This document shows, piece after piece, positions 39,901-53,373 of a DNA stretch of 64,000 nucleotides; positions within the stretch are counted from its first letter, which is position 1; each line of letters begins with the position of its first letter. Both the position numbers and the translations under genes were made by a program. The notes below the pieces were generated by a model. That model saw only the letters and a program-made list of their open reading frames with translations. It made no database searches and had not been told where the DNA came from. Location: the NCBI GenBank assembly GCA_008711295.1, contig VUYV01000326.1:467809-531808 (forward strand), read 5' to 3'. The stretch comes from Anarhynchus alexandrinus. Taxonomy: Eukaryota; Chordata; Aves; Charadriiformes; Charadriidae.

Positions 39901-42660
39901 GATGGGGCACTAGAAAACACAGTGTGGTCTGACCCCTCAGCTCACGCCCAGTCCTTTCCCTGTGTAGTCGCCATGGCCCCGCCATGGCCCACCTGGCTCA
40001 AGGCAGGTGGTTGCTCCCTCAGCAGCCCCAGGGTGCCTCATTCCCCCACTGTGCCCAAGCCAATGCCTCTCTGTCCCATCAACCCCTCTATCCTGCTTCC
40101 AGTAGAGAAGATACCCATGATGTAGGCACTGCCCTGTCCCGTCTGCGCATTTAGGAGGCAGGGTTGTCCTGCTGGCGGTTGTGAGACAGCCCACAGTCCT
40201 TGCACATGCCAGAGCCCCTTGGGCAGAACTGGTCATCTTCAAGCAGCTGCTGCTTCTGCTTGGTGGTTTCAAGCTCCCTGTTCTGAAGCCATCCCAAAAG
40301 TCTCCTCCCAGATCCCACAGCAACAGCTATGTTCTGATGTCATAAGCAGGAGACCACACGTGAGGTCAGCCTGCCACGGCATCAGCACCCGCTGCTACCC
40401 TGGCAGCTCTGGAGCAGAGCTGGTGGAAGAGCCCATGCCCAGGGCACAGCAGGGTGGTGAACAGAGCTGGGTCTCTGTGCTCAGATCAACGGATGAAAAA
40501 GGGTAGGGGCAAATGCTGCCACCAGTGATGCCAGCAGGAAGCCAAAACAAATCTGCTCAGGTCAAGAGCACTCACTAGCATCATGGTAGCAGCACCAAGA
40601 GCAGAATTGCATCCAGGCAAGTGAAGAACTAAACTGTCTGACAGACTCCTCCAGGACCCGGTCCAGCTTGTAGCCTCTCTTAACACTGATAAAACACAAA
40701 GTCTGACAGAGTTGCTGCTCTGTCCAAATACATTGCCAGATACAGCACTGATAAGAAACAGCCAGGGATAAGCCCTCCCTGATACCATGACAGAGAGAGA
40801 AATACCACTGTGCTGCATTACCACCAGGACACTTCTGTATCTCTCCAAGACAGTTCTTGCATTGCCCTGGCTTGTATTCCCCATTAACTTGGGAATCAAA
40901 CTTTGCTAGTTAAACGCAATCTAAACATTTTATCCCAACAACATCTGAAGTATTGTCTTGTTCATTCAGCAGGGAACAGTCAGATCTCCTCAGGAACAGC
41001 CCGATTTCGCTAATAAGCATATGAGCAAAGAGTGAAAGTTTACAGTCCACGTGTCTAACTACAACTCAATGCAGTTACCGCAAAAAGCAAGGCTTTAACT
41101 TAAATCTGATCTCTGAGAGTTGCTCTGTCCCAAGGAACAGTCCCTGTGATCCTCCAAAATAGGGGCTTTTGATATTTACCTCAGGAAGAAGCAAGAAAAC
41201 AACCAACCAAACAGCAAAACTCGACACACCAGAACCCCCAGACAATTAGCACAAACCCCCTCAATTACCATATCACCGTGACAGGAACAGAGCGCTGCTG
41301 TTTTCTGAAAGAGTACATTGCCCTGAATTCCTGGGGCTTTGGGTATTTAAAAAGAAAAAAAAAAAAAAGATAAGATCAAGAAGAAAGCAGACCTATAACA
41401 GCATGAAATATGAATGAGATGCAGAGATTTGTACACTTGCCTGGCAAACGCTCCCTATAATTTGCACCCTCATGCAACCCACAAGTACCTTCCTGCTGGC
41501 TTTCTGGCTTCTCTCTTCTTCCTATAAGTAAAATTTGTTAAAAATGGGAAGTACCTTTTCCTGGGTCAGGTTCTCTTTCCCCTTTTTTCCCTTCTTTGTT
41601 CTTTTTGCTCTTTCCTTTCCCTTTTTTCTTGGTCTCAGACATTCTGCACAAGTGTTTACAGTCTCGGGAAAAGACAGTCCACACCAGATCTATATGCCCC
41701 ACGACTGCTACTCCAAATGTTACTTGCCAGCTGCAACTTCCGACTGTTCTTATATTGTTTCTGACACAGACAACACCCACCACTGGGTGGAGAAGCAAAA
41801 CTTTAACCGTTTGCTCACTGCTCCCAGTTGTCTGAAAAGATGCACTGGGTTACAGTGGGAGGGCAAAGGGAGCAGTGCTACAGGATGGGAGTAGCTCTCC
41901 TGAGAATGCCTTGGACACATGAAGTCTAGAGGTGGTTTTCTGCTTGCTGATTCTGTCTCTGGCTGCAGATAGTTCTGAACAGCTTCTGGAGCATCATGGA
42001 AATAAGGGTTTTGGGGAACTGCTGAGGGTCAGACCTCAGTGATACATGAGAGGCAGTGGAGTCTCAAGAGAAGGGTAGAGGCTTGCAACCCATTCTCGCT
42101 CTGCTTCGACCCTGCAGAGGGATTAAGCTGGCCTTTCTCCATGTATTGTTGTTCCCACCATAAATCAAGGTGACTTCACCTGCCCTTTTACCCAGCTCTT
42201 TGCTGTCCCAGGAGGTCTTTCCAAAAGCTAGGAATAGTTGGAGAGCCCTTACCTGCACTTCTCGTATCTGTCCTCCATCACTGGGAGCTCTAGGTGGTTG
42301 GTTAAGCCCATGTCTCATCTGCTTGGGGGTTAACAAGGCCCTTTTCCACAGGTCCAACATGTGATGGGTGACTCAGCCCAATCCTCTTCTGTAGGGCAGG
42401 CCATACTGACATCGCCTCAAAAGTCCATCAGGATCTCCATCTGGAAAGCCCCAGAGTACTGCCAAATCATTCCCAGATGCAGCTAAGGGCTTCAAGGGCC
42501 CAAAGGGGCCGTAAGCCGCAAGGCACTGGGTAGCACATTTGATCCAGTTATCCATGAATCAAATCCAATTCCACAGCCGTGAGTAAAGCATGTCCTCCAG
42601 AGAAGCACTCCCGCCTGGTGTATGGACATCAAGAAATGAACGAGCTATCGGCCCCCTTGG
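24986..42660. other. NRG2: Long intronic stretch with nothing recognised except simple repeats
   Basis: I read this 17.7 kb on both strands and found no exon, tRNA or other RNA gene, or recognisable CR1 or LTR. Homopolymer runs occur at about 25351-25363 (A), 33379-33395 (T) and 41355-41368 (A), and a polypyrimidine tract at 41570-41633. Open frames of up to about 190 codons show no family motif and composition typical of chance frames. Unusually, no CR1 was recognised in the whole stretch. Confidence 0.55.
41570..41633. repeat. Polypyrimidine tract, about 64 bp
   Basis: Nearly pure C/T sequence on the plus strand broken by two or three G residues. It is low-complexity DNA, preceded at 41355-41368 by an A-rich run. 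It reads as polypurine on the NRG2 strand, so it is not a splice-acceptor tract for that gene. Confidence 0.75.
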
Positions 42661-43035
42661 GATCTTCTCCCAATGGTTAATCACCCTCATTGTTAAAAAT
42701 GTCTGCCTGCTCTAAAGTGGAATATCTGGCTTCAGTGTCCAGCCATTGTTTCTTACTCTTGTTTTCTCCTCTAGATTAAAAAGCCCTTCAGCAACTGGTA
42801 TTTTCTCCCATGGAAGTACTTACACCCTGTAATCAAGTTATCCCTCAATCTTCTTTTTGATAAGCTAAACAGATCAAGCTTTTTTCCATTGCTTGCTGTA
42901 TGGCATTTTCTCCAGCTCAGGGATCATATCTGTGGCTACCCCATTTTGCAATATCCTACTTAGGCTAAGAACACAAAACCCAGGCACTATTCCATTGTAT
43001 CTTGTGTACAGAGGCAAAATCCCTCCTGCCATCCC
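42661..43035 (-). mobile_element. Ancient CR1/L3-like LINE fragment
   Basis: A decayed minus-strand LINE ORF2 fragment. Plus-strand blocks in order: GGTTAATCACCCTCATTGTT, GGAAGTACTTACACCCTGTA, CTTCTTTTTGATAAGCTAAA, GGGATCATATCTGTGGCT and TACAGAGGCAAAATCCCTCC. This order matches the 3' half of old CR1/L3-type ORF2, including the region equivalent to that of the young CR1 copies. It shares ordered blocks with 17100-17275. Stops and indels remove any frame. The insertion probably predates birds. Confidence 0.65.
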
Positions 43036-46000
43036 TTCCCAGCCACTTTAACCCCCAAGAGTCCCATTTGGGCACTGGGCTTCACAAGGAAAATAGGTTC
43101 CGTTGTGTTTCTACTGCAGTTCCTACCAAGTCCCTGCTCTGCCATAGTCCTCTGCTCTCTAACTAGGAGGGATTTCTGGCCTCTTCACAGCACCACTCTC
43201 TGTGTTGAAGCTTCATTTTGTTTTAAAAGAGCCAGTGTGCCAAGCCACTCAGATTACACTCTCTAGCTTCTTTCTTCCTAACGATGCTTGAAACTCCATC
43301 AGTCTCTGTGTCACCTTGCTAATTTTACGAGCACGTTCACCTCCAGGTTGCTGGTGACAACGATCTCACTAGAAACACTGCACGGAGCAGCGACTGCCTG
43401 CCAGCAATGACTTTCTGGTATGCGCTCATCGATCAATTCTTCACCTGTATATGAGGTTCATCAGGGAACTTACAACACATTTTCCAGTTTGAGCAGAGGA
43501 CATCACTACACTGAATACCTCGTATACAACTTTATGAAAATCTGAGAGGTATATGCCACAGAGCACTTAAGCCAACTTGCTTTGAACTATCAGATAAAAC
43601 TACCAAGCCTGCTGATTTGGAGTTTGAGCCTAATATATATGGTTTTAACATCCTCTGTGGTTTCTTGGTCACAGGACAGTAGTAGCCCATGATAGTGTTT
43701 CTTTTCCAAATGCAGGATAATAGTGGTTACTGACCACTTAGTGTCTTCTAAGTCATGAATTACAATTTCCATACAGTTATTTCACTCTTTGGCTCATAAC
43801 CATATTCCTCTTTCCTAATATGTTTCTAGAGTCCCTTAATTCTGTAGCTGTACTTGATGATAGGCAATTTCCCTCCAGATGTTGTTGTCTCCACACCATA
43901 ACTCCAGCTGCATGTGGATTGCTACCTATTTTTCCCTTTCCTAAATTTGTCAGTCTTATTGCTTCCAGTCGTTGCTTTTATTGCTACCAAAATAGGATGG
44001 CTATTAGCTAAACCTTGTCCTCTTTCTTGACTCTGAAATCTCAACTTTCTTGGCCTCTGCTCAAAGAGCTCCTGGTTCTTACTCACATTTTCCTGTGAAT
44101 GTTTTAGCACCCAATCAACTTCACTCAGTATTCTTTAGCCTTGCAAAATCAGTTCCTTTGAATCCTCAGGAGTGTCCGATATATATTTATGATTAGGACT
44201 CTCATCTGGCAGCCCATATGAATGAAACCCATCACGGTCACTGGCCCCATGTCAACCACCAGTGATTAATTCAGCCATCAAAATCAATAGTCCAGCACTC
44301 ACCAGACATAATGAGGCCCAAACAGAGCTCCCTTGCTTTAGTGTGATAACTTAGTGTTAGATCTACAGAGTTTTAAGAGACTTTGATGTTTTACTGCTAG
44401 CGATAGCTCCCTTGGCAGCACGTGTCTCCTGAATGGATGTATCTCATAAAAAACACATTTCCCTCCCTCCTTTCTTTTCTTCTGCAAATTTATTTTTATC
44501 TTGAAATATCTTTTGCCACAGGTTCCTTTACATGAAGGCTGCATTTTTTTGCTCCCCGCTGTCATTTCTGAAGATAAACTATAGTTCTTCCTCCACTCCA
44601 GCAACTCAGTACCTTCATTCCTGCTAAAGACACAAAATCTGTTTTCTTGGGATCATCTTTCCAAAGTGCTTGTGTTTAGCAGAGGTTTGTTAAAGTTAAG
44701 AATTGCAGCTAAGATGATGCCCTACCTGTTTACCCCTCTTTTTTCAAATTAATGAATAATCAAAGATCCCCTACTGCTGAACAGTGCTCAGAGGATGAAG
44801 CTGTGCGCAACAATGCACAGCTCAGCTTAAGCATCAGAAAATGAAAATTACAAAGTCTAAGAAGCAAAAGCGGCAGTGTCTGGCTTGGCCCCACTGTCCT
44901 AAACACCTTGGGACATGCGATGGGAAGAAACAGCACCTGGAACACCCAATGTGGGTATTTTTGTACCTTGGCAGCAATCACAGTCTTACCTGTGACAGAC
45001 GAGGAATATTATATGCAGATTAATTTTTGCCTTGGCAGGTGTATATCTTACACATCTTGTTACCTTATCCAACTGGCTGGCCCCTGTCCCAGGGCAGGGT
45101 TCCACCCCTCTAGATCCAGCTTTAGCATCACAGACATATGGAATACGCTCTCTCCTGAACAATCCCGACGCACAAACACAGGAGCTAAATCCAGCAAGTG
45201 ACTTCAGTCCTGATGTGGCTACGCTGATATAATAAAATCTACCAATGGGAAGGGTATTCCAGGTTGGTGTCCCAGGTGCCTCGTCTGGCGGTCGGTGTGT
45301 ATTTTAATGGCTGTGCTCTCATAAGTCACTTAATACTTCATTCTAAAATAGCATTTAATGCTTATTGCTTTAAACAGTCTCACGGAGAATTATAACGTAA
45401 GACACTATCAACCTGTGGTCTTTTGCAGTCTTTACAATTCCTGTACAGCTTTAAGCTTAACAAACAGGAGGCATGTAATTATATAAAAGACTGAGCCATA
45501 CCTTTAGCACAGCTAATTCTTGCATGAAATCCAGCATACTGATTTTACAACACACTGCCACGCTGCAAGCAGCAGGGTGAGTTTACCAGGCAGAGTGTCC
45601 TTACCCTCGTTAGAATTTGCCTATATGCCACCCTAACAAGTTGGGCTCCTTAATAATCCCCAGGAGGTAAGAACCGAGATCAGGTGAAAGAGAACCTCCC
45701 TACCTCTTCCCCCACACAGTATCCATTGCAGTCAGCGGCTGTAAAATTACTTCTTTAAACAAAAATCCCAGATCGGCTCGGTGGAGAACGGAGTCCGCAG
45801 CTAAGAGTCACGCTGCTGCATTGCATTCTGGCTTCTTTTCTGGGAGGATATAAGGCACCACTCCCATGCAGAACAGCAGTGTGCTCTCCAGGGGAAAACA
45901 GCGTAGCTTGCAACAGCAAGGTCTGCGTCTGGAAAAAAATTATTAATACAACACCCCCGGGCCTGATGGAGATTAAAAAAAAAAGCCCTGACCCATCAGT

Positions 46001-49000
46001 GCTACTTGATATTCGCTGAAACCCAGACGATAAGCCCACTCCAGCTCCTCCAGCCTCTAAATTTCAGAAGCAAAGGCAGGCGCGCACGCTCCACAAACTT
46101 CTGAGGCTGTATTTATGGCAGCAATCTTGGGAGCACAATGACCCATTTTAAATCGTAGCGTTTTCAAAAGCTCTCGGTATTGGCTTAACTCTGCTCTCAC
46201 TGGCATCACCAGGAGGTGGCCGTCAACTTCTGGGGAACCTCTGTGTCACATTACATGGTCCGTCCTATAACTGTCGGCTCCTGTTTAACAGTGGAGTCGA
46301 CCCAAAATTGGTGATAGCCAGAAATACTTACAGGTTATTTCTAGAGAAGTAGAATAAAAGAAGACACAGTAGGACTGTACCTGTCAGCATCCCTTTGGCT
46401 TATCAAGGCAATCTGCTGGACATCATTTCTCCACAACCCTGTTCCTACAAAACACTGCAGGCTTGACAGAAAGACTATGGCATCATGAAAGCAGCAAAGC
46501 TCAGACTCCTGACCCACCTTGAGCTGGAGATACGCAGAATCTTACCATCAGGTTCTCTGAAACAAAACTATTGAAAAGCAGCACAGCCTTCTTGTCATTG
46601 CTGTTCAGACAGCACCTCCGGGACCCAGGTAAGAACCAGATTCTGGGGGTTATCTCCTCATGCCAAGTGTCTTGTACCAGAATAAAAGATGTTGGCACTT
46701 GCTGGATCATCAGCTCAACAAAAGCTGTGCTATAGTTTTCTCTGCTGGAACTGACAAGCTGGGAAAGGTATTTTTAAGCCGAAAAAAAACCCATCCGTCT
46801 TTTTGCACCTCTTGCTGCCACATCTTTTGTTGCCATGCAGGAAAAAAGAAAAACCACTCAACAAAGTGCTGCTATTTATTTGTCCAATAAGGGCCCAGAT
46901 AAGTTCCATCTGACCATCACCTGATGTCCCTCTGTTGCATAAATGGCATTTTGCCATGCTCATGTTTCACATCTGCACACTCCCAAGTCCAGCCTAACCC
47001 CCCCACTGCACATTCAAACACAGCTCCAAAACAGCACAGGTCTTGTGGATGATTGATAGAGACCTGACCCAGCCAGCCCGAGTGGGATATTTCACATTGC
47101 ATCTTCTTTTCCTTTTCATCCTGAAGGAATGAAATCCTCATCTTGACATGATTTATCACCTAGCCATAATGTCTTACAACCATATACATTTTTGCTCACA
47201 GAAGGGAGCTTATGTTATCAACTCATATTGAAACCCAGCTGAATTTGCTTCTGAAAGCAGGCAGGAAGACAGGGAAGCCAATGCTGACTCTCTGCCTGGG
47301 GATGGCCTCTCCCCACTCCTGACACGTTCCGCAAGCCCATCTCTTGGACACTGGTGATAGCAAAGTCACTGCCAGCTTAGATAAATCCCAGTCCTTGTTT
47401 GCAACTGCTCCTTGGGGGTCCGAAGCAGGGATAGACAATGTCCAGTGCTGGAGAAGATGGGTGCTCCGGGGTGTCTTGGTGGGGTACCTCACATGGCTGC
47501 CCTTTGATGTTTGGGTGCCCTCACACAGCAGCAGGCAGGTCACTGTGCTTTACTGTGTGGACGCTCCTCATGACCATGGGTGCTCCTGGCCCACCACAGC
47601 CATGACAGACAGTCAGTGCCGGGCTTGGACACAGGCTTCATCCTTGCTTTGGAAGCAGCAGCACCGAGGGGTTGTGTGTGATCAGGCCTCAGCTCATGGG
47701 CTTAAATGATGGGCTTTCAATCACGGACTTACTCTTTCCTTCCCGCAAACTGAGCCTTCGAGGCTGCTCAGAACAACCCTGCTGTGAACTGGCCCAAACT
47801 CACTAACCAGTCTGGGACTGCTCCAGTGAAGTTATGGTGTCTGTGCCCACGAGCCAGCCCTGACACCTTAAAAGCCGAAGTCAGCTCCTTGCTGAGCCAG
47901 CTGGCCTAGCCCTCAGTCTCTGAAATCCTTCTGGATGCTTTTCATCCCATCTGCCATTTCCTTCAAAACTTCCTCTTTATTTCCATTTCCTCCTCCTGCC
48001 TCTGCAATCAACAGCAACTTTCACGTGAAACCAATGAACAGGGCATCCTTCATTCACGCCTCAATCCTAAGCCTTTCAAGTACATCTGGCCAGAAAAGGC
48101 CAGGAAGTTTTGGGGAAAATTCCACGAATTCTTATGGTCTCTTTTTCTCTACATGCAACTCTGCTGAAATGCTGAAGGTCCCAGCAGGTTATAGCCTCTG
48201 ACAAAGAAATCAGGAGGTTGCTTTTAGGAGTGTTTATATTTAAGTGATAGCGTGAAGCCTCTCTCCCTCGGCCCTTCGCCTGCTCACAGGGTCAGTCTTG
48301 TGCTGGAGGAGTGGAAGCAGAGGCAGAGTCCATGCATGTGTAGACCCTGTAATGAGAGGCACTCTAACACCTCAGTTGCTTATCTGAGTGGGTCTAAGAG
48401 TGGTCCTCTGCTAAGCACTGTGCCAGGCCCATGCACAACCTACAGAAGTCTATAGGAGGTACTGCGTACATGCGATCACTCTAACTTGTGCATCCCTTGA
48501 TCCATCATTACCCTTCCCTTTCGCAACACCCATATATCCACTAGTTCCTCAGACCTACAGCCTAAAGGCTGCTGTGCAGACCCAGGGCACGTTCTGCAAA
48601 TATCAAATGCATCCAAAGCCACAGTCACATGGCCAAGGACAGAAGAGGCACATTTGATGCCCGTTCCCCCATTCAAAAGAGAACTTGGACAGAAGAAAGG
48701 TTGGACAGGAGAGACCGAGATCACCTGGAGCAAGAATAATCAGAAGCTGCTCTTGTAGTTTCTAGAGACCTGATCTTGGGCAAGAGGCTAGAAGTAGGAC
48801 ATCTCAGATGTGTAAGTTCTCACAAGACTCCATGAAGCAAGAGGATTCCCAGGCTCATCTCACCATGGGTCCAGCTTACCTCTGGTTCTGTGTGAGCACC
48901 AGAGAGGGCAGGTGCAAGGTCCTACCAGTGACATAGCCACGAGATACCACAACTTGGAAAGGCTCTGCAAGGACATTGACTAAAACAGCTGAGCTCTGCT

Positions 49001-49260
49001 TTACAGAACTGTTTAAAAAAGCAATTAGAGATTACATCCCTACCTAAATGAAAGGGTTCTTCCCCAGAAACCTCTTCAGGAACCTTAAAAGACCATGAAA
49101 AGAAGACACATCATCACTGACTGCAGTGCTGTGGGTGGAGAGCGCGATGAGATGGATGAGTACATTACACAGGGCAGGTGCTGTTCTGTGTTGTATTTGC
49201 CTGGTTAAAATGTGCCTGACGCAACAGAGTAATTGGATCTGCTGCATTTGATTCAAGGGA
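43036..49260. other. NRG2: Intronic stretch, possibly more ancient repeat at its left end
   Basis: 43040-44340 continues AT-rich and may contain further parts of an ancient element, but I could not assign it. The remaining sequence to the LTR shows no exon, RNA gene or known repeat. Confidence 0.5.
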
Positions 49261-49265
49261 GGAGA
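49261..49265. repeat. 5-bp target-site duplication of the LTR (left)
   Basis: GGAGA directly precedes the terminal TG of the LTR and is repeated at 49795-49799 directly after the terminal CA. This defines the insertion exactly. Confidence 0.85.
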
Positions 49266-49794
49266 TGCTGTGGGTTAACCCCGGTGGGCAGCTAAGCTCA
49301 CTCCCTCCCACCCCCAGTGGGATGGGGGAAGAGGAAAGGAAGAATAAAAGCAAGAAAACTTGAGGGTCGAGATAAAAATAAAAAAAATAGTAATTGATTT
49401 GTAAGTGAAGGATAAATAGAAGAAGAGAGAAGAAAACAAAACAAAAAAGTGATGCAAAGGCAATCACTCACCACCTCCCAGGGGTAGACCAATGCCCAGC
49501 CAGTTCCCAAGCAAAAGATGGCTAACCCTTTTATTGCTGACCATGTTATACAGTATAGAATTTCTCTTTGTTCAGGTCATCTGCCCAGTTGTGTCCCCTC
49601 ACAACCTATTGCACACACCCCCAGCCTATTCACTAGAGAGGCAGAGTGAGAAACAGAGGCGGCACTGATGTTGTGCAAGCACTGTTTAGCAAAAGTTAGA
49701 ACATTAGCGTGTTGTTTTGGTCACAAATCCCAAACACAGCACCGTATGAGCTGCTATGAAGAAAATTAACTCTATCCTAGCCAGGCCCAGTACA
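49266..49794 (-). mobile_element. Solo LTR of an avian endogenous retrovirus (ERVL-like)
   Basis: A 529-bp segment with TG...CA termini on both strands, flanked by identical 5-bp direct repeats and with no retroviral genes on either side: a solo LTR left by recombination. The ends (minus strand TGTACTGGGCCTGGCTAGG and, at the other end, GGGGTTAACCCACAGCA) resemble an LTR family I know from bird genomes. The minus strand is the likely sense, because in related copies the TATA box and polyadenylation signal lie in that direction. The 5-bp duplication points to class III (ERVL). The central region appears diverged or shortened, with an A-rich stretch at about 49373-49445. It lies in the same orientation as NRG2. 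Confidence 0.85.
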
Positions 49795-49799
49795 GGAGA
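49795..49799. repeat. 5-bp target-site duplication of the LTR (right)
   Basis: GGAGA, the partner of 49261-49265, immediately outside the terminal CA at 49793-49794. Confidence 0.85.
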
Positions 49800-52644
49800 G
49801 CATCAAAGAGTCCGTTCAGGGATGTACTGATGTTCACGTCACCTCCCCATGCCTGTGCTACGCTAGGGAACGCATGCCCCCTGGGCAGGGTCTGCTGGCA
49901 CCAACACCACAGCCATCTGCAATGTTACGTGTTTCGGGTGGCCAGGGGCCATCAACGGAGCAGGGCCACAGCTGCCAGCTCTGCTCCTCCTGCTCCAGGG
50001 AGAGAGAGACGGGCAGTTGGAGCATCTGCTGTCGTCTCTGCCCATGGAAGAGCAGAGAGGGGCAGCTCAGGCAGCCGCAAGAATGCTCTCTCTGGATCGG
50101 GACCAGAGAAGCCAGGTGATGCTCAGCACAGAAAGCAGGCTGCAGAGGGGATTCCTCCAGGATGTGTGGTGAAGAAGGCGGAGAGGGGGTCCCTGGTGAT
50201 TCCCCGAAATAACTCAGCATTGGTCAGGCCTGAATTGACAGCACAAGCTACTCAGACAGGTAAGATCAGCCTGCATGGATTCTAGGCAGCCCTCTGTCCC
50301 ACAGGGACACGGGAGAGCTAATCTGTGCCTTGCTCTAGGCTGCCTTACGATCAGGGCTGTGCAGAGAGCATTTTCTTTGCATAGCTTCTCTAATCCAGAG
50401 ACAGAAGAGCCTGGGGGAATGGCTTGCGACTTTGCAGCAGGGAAGAAGCATCAGCAGAGCCACGTTATTATTTTTGCCCTCCCCAGCAGGCTGCCTCTTG
50501 CGCAGGCGTGAGGGCACAAAGCACAAGAGGAGCCACATCCAGACTTTGACTCACTCCCTCTTCTCACTGCCACTCCATATACTTGGCTCCTCCAGGCCAA
50601 AGGAAGGCCTCCTGCCCACCACCGTCCTCTTTCTGGGTTACTGCCAATTCACCTCCGCCTTGTTCACTAATGCACACTTGAGGCCACAGCTGGCCCAAGG
50701 AGATACCACCTACTGCCGCCTCTCCCCGCGGATGCCTGGGAGCAGAGAGCTGAGCGCTGCTTCGTATTACAGCCTGCTGTCGAACTTGTTATCTGCTCAC
50801 GCAGCCGGGGCTCTCTCAGAATTACTGCTTTCCAAACAGCTCCCTCTCATTACATAATTCTGCCTATAATTGTTCTTGCCCAAAGGTAATAGCTGCGCTC
50901 CTCGCAGATTATAACCAAGATTATCCTTTTCTGCTCACTGTCAAAACCCTCCGTCTCGCATTTTATTCCCTGCTCTCACCTCTCACTTGCATTATGCCTT
51001 TTGAGAACCCAACGTGGGGCTTTTCCACACCGGTCCCCCGTGTTACCACCACCAGCACGTTACGTAGTGAGGGGAGTGACTATTCGCCTGGGCAGCATCT
51101 CCCCTTTCGCCCTTGCCAGGCGAGTGCTCAGTGTGGCCACTCCTCCCTCCATCAAGCCTTTCCACATACTGCAAGCTATTCCAGCTAATTGGCGCTCCAG
51201 ACTCCGACAAGGTCTACGTCGCACCACAGCACACTGCGAAGGGTTATCCGCTGTCTTCCTCAGTCCACTAATTGTGTAATTATGCAGAAATGGCCTGTCT
51301 GGTACAATCTATTTCTCATACTCCCCTGTGGTGCTTGTTGCTTACAATGCTCATTATTCCTCTAAGTATTTGCAGACCTTCACCCTCCATCATATTTCCA
51401 CAAATTGCAGTTCTATTAACAAGGGAACAATTCCTGAAGTCCTTGCAAACATTGCATTCATTTTCTTAACTGCTCCCTCCTTTCTGGTCAGGAGCAGATC
51501 TAGCGCTGTCTCCAGGCTGGCTCAGACTCTCCCACTGTCTCTGTTCAGCAAAGGTGCCTTTGCTCTTGAGCCTCTCCCATGCAATTTGCTCATCTGCCAG
51601 ACTCATGAGGCTTGGCTGTGCAGGACCTCAATGTGCAGAGCAACAGGAGTTGTGTTGTCCCGTGCTGACCGCCCCCAGGGTTCACACACCTCATCCTTTG
51701 CTATGGGTCCTGCTGGCTCTTTGCTACTCAATCCATCCCCCAAGGAGTAGACAGGCAGTCTCCTTGCTTCATGCAGGAGCTCTGCCTGGTGCCAGACTCA
51801 TCTGTCTGTGCAATTAAACACCAGCTGTCCCCTCTGCAGCCTGAGTTCTTCAGACTCAGCTTCCTGCCACGAGCATGCACTAGGTCAGAGCTCGGACTTC
51901 TCCACCTCCAGAGAGAAGGAGCCTACACGTGTTAGGATGGAGCCATCATCCTCTGTTTTCATCTGCCTGATGAGGCCAGCAGCATGGCTGGACAAGGTCA
52001 GCACCAGACCTCCCCAGCCTGGACCTTCTGAGCTAGAGGAAGGCTAATGGCCAGAAACCTGGCTGGAGATACTGATATGTTTCAAGGTGGCACAGCAAGG
52101 GCAAGTAGCAGATGTGAACCACTGCTTTTTGGGGACAGGGTATTGGAGGCAGGCTGGGGAGGCTCTAGACCAAACACCGAGCTCCCTGGGACTGTGGCTC
52201 CTCTGGAGGTAGGGGACGGCTGCAGGAGGCCAGGCCAGGCCAGTCTGGTGTAAGTCAGCAACAGGGCTGGAGGGAGCTGAGGCACAAAGGTTGGCCCATT
52301 GCCCAAGACTCAACATGTCAGCAGACCTCCCGGCCCTGAGAAGTAGTATTTCAGGGAATTTCCCTCCTTGCAGACAAAAGGAATCAGAGGGACACCAGGT
52401 CAGCCACCAGATAACTTCTTGAAATTTAAAAGCCTTACCTTGTCAGCACCACCACAGGCAGGAATGGGAGTGGGAGCCGCAGAACAGCTATTTTCTGGAT
52501 GAGAACTAGAGATGGTACCATTGAGCAGAGATACTGTGTGTCAGCATATCCTTCAAATCCCTCATCCCTCAAATGAAACCGTAAGCAAGGTTATGTGAGA
52601 TCACCAAAGGCCCAGGAGTGAAGGACAGTGAGAGACACCTCACT
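49800..52644. other. NRG2: Intronic stretch with nothing recognised
   Basis: About 2.8 kb of moderately GC-rich sequence between the LTR and a CR1. No exon, RNA gene or repeat family was seen. Open frames at 49830-50285 and 50432-50857 (plus) have no recognised motif and are treated as chance. Confidence 0.55.
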
Positions 52645-53116
52645 ACAAGAAGGACATTGAGGTGTTGGAGCGTGTCCAGAGAAGGGCTACTAAGCTGGTG
52701 AGGGGTCTGGAGGACAAACCTTATGAGGAACGACTGAGGGATCTGGGGTTGTTTAGCCTGGAGAAGAGGAGGCTGAGGGGAGACCTTATCACCCTCTACA
52801 ACTACCTGAAAGGAGGTTTTAGAGAGATGGGGGCTGACCTCTTCTCCCTGGTGACAAGTGATAGGACAAGAGGAAACGGGTTCAAGTTATGTCAGGGCAG
52901 GTTTAGATTGGATATTAGGAAGTATTTTTTCACTGAAAGGGTTATTAAACATTGGAATAGGCTGCCCAGAGAGGTGGTGGATTCACCATCCCTGGAGGTG
53001 TTTAAGAAAAGGGTAGATGAGGTGCTTAGGGACATGGTTTAGAAGTGGGTGGGTGGTGGTTTGTTTTGGGGTGGTTTCTGGTTGGTGGGGTTTTTTTTGG
53101 TTTTTTTTTTTTTTCT

Positions 53117-53373
53117 NNNNNNNNNNNNNNNNNNNNNNNNNNNNNNNNNNNNNNNNNNNNNNNNNNNNNNNNNNNNNNNNNNNNNNNNNNNNNNNNNNNN
53201 NNNNNNNNNNNNNNNNNNNNNNNNNNNNNNNNNNNNNNNNNNNNNNNNNNNNNNNNNNNNNNNNNNNNNNNNNNNNNNNNNNNNNNNNNNNNNNNNNNNN
53301 NNNNNNNNNNNNNNNNNNNNNNNNNNNNNNNNNNNNNNNNNNNNNNNNNNNNNNNNNNNNNNNNNNNNNNNNN
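53117..53373. other. Assembly gap (257 N) inside a CR1 3' UTR
   Basis: The N-run lies within T homopolymers (T14 then CT before it; T6, G, T15 after it). Because both sides are the same CR1 copy, the gap must be local low-complexity sequence or a nested insertion. Its true length is unknown. Confidence 0.98.

Noticed and set aside
41341..41390. Poly-A run as the tail of a processed pseudogene
   Set aside because: The sequence upstream has no gene-like frame and no flanking duplication was seen; it is treated as a simple A-rich tract.
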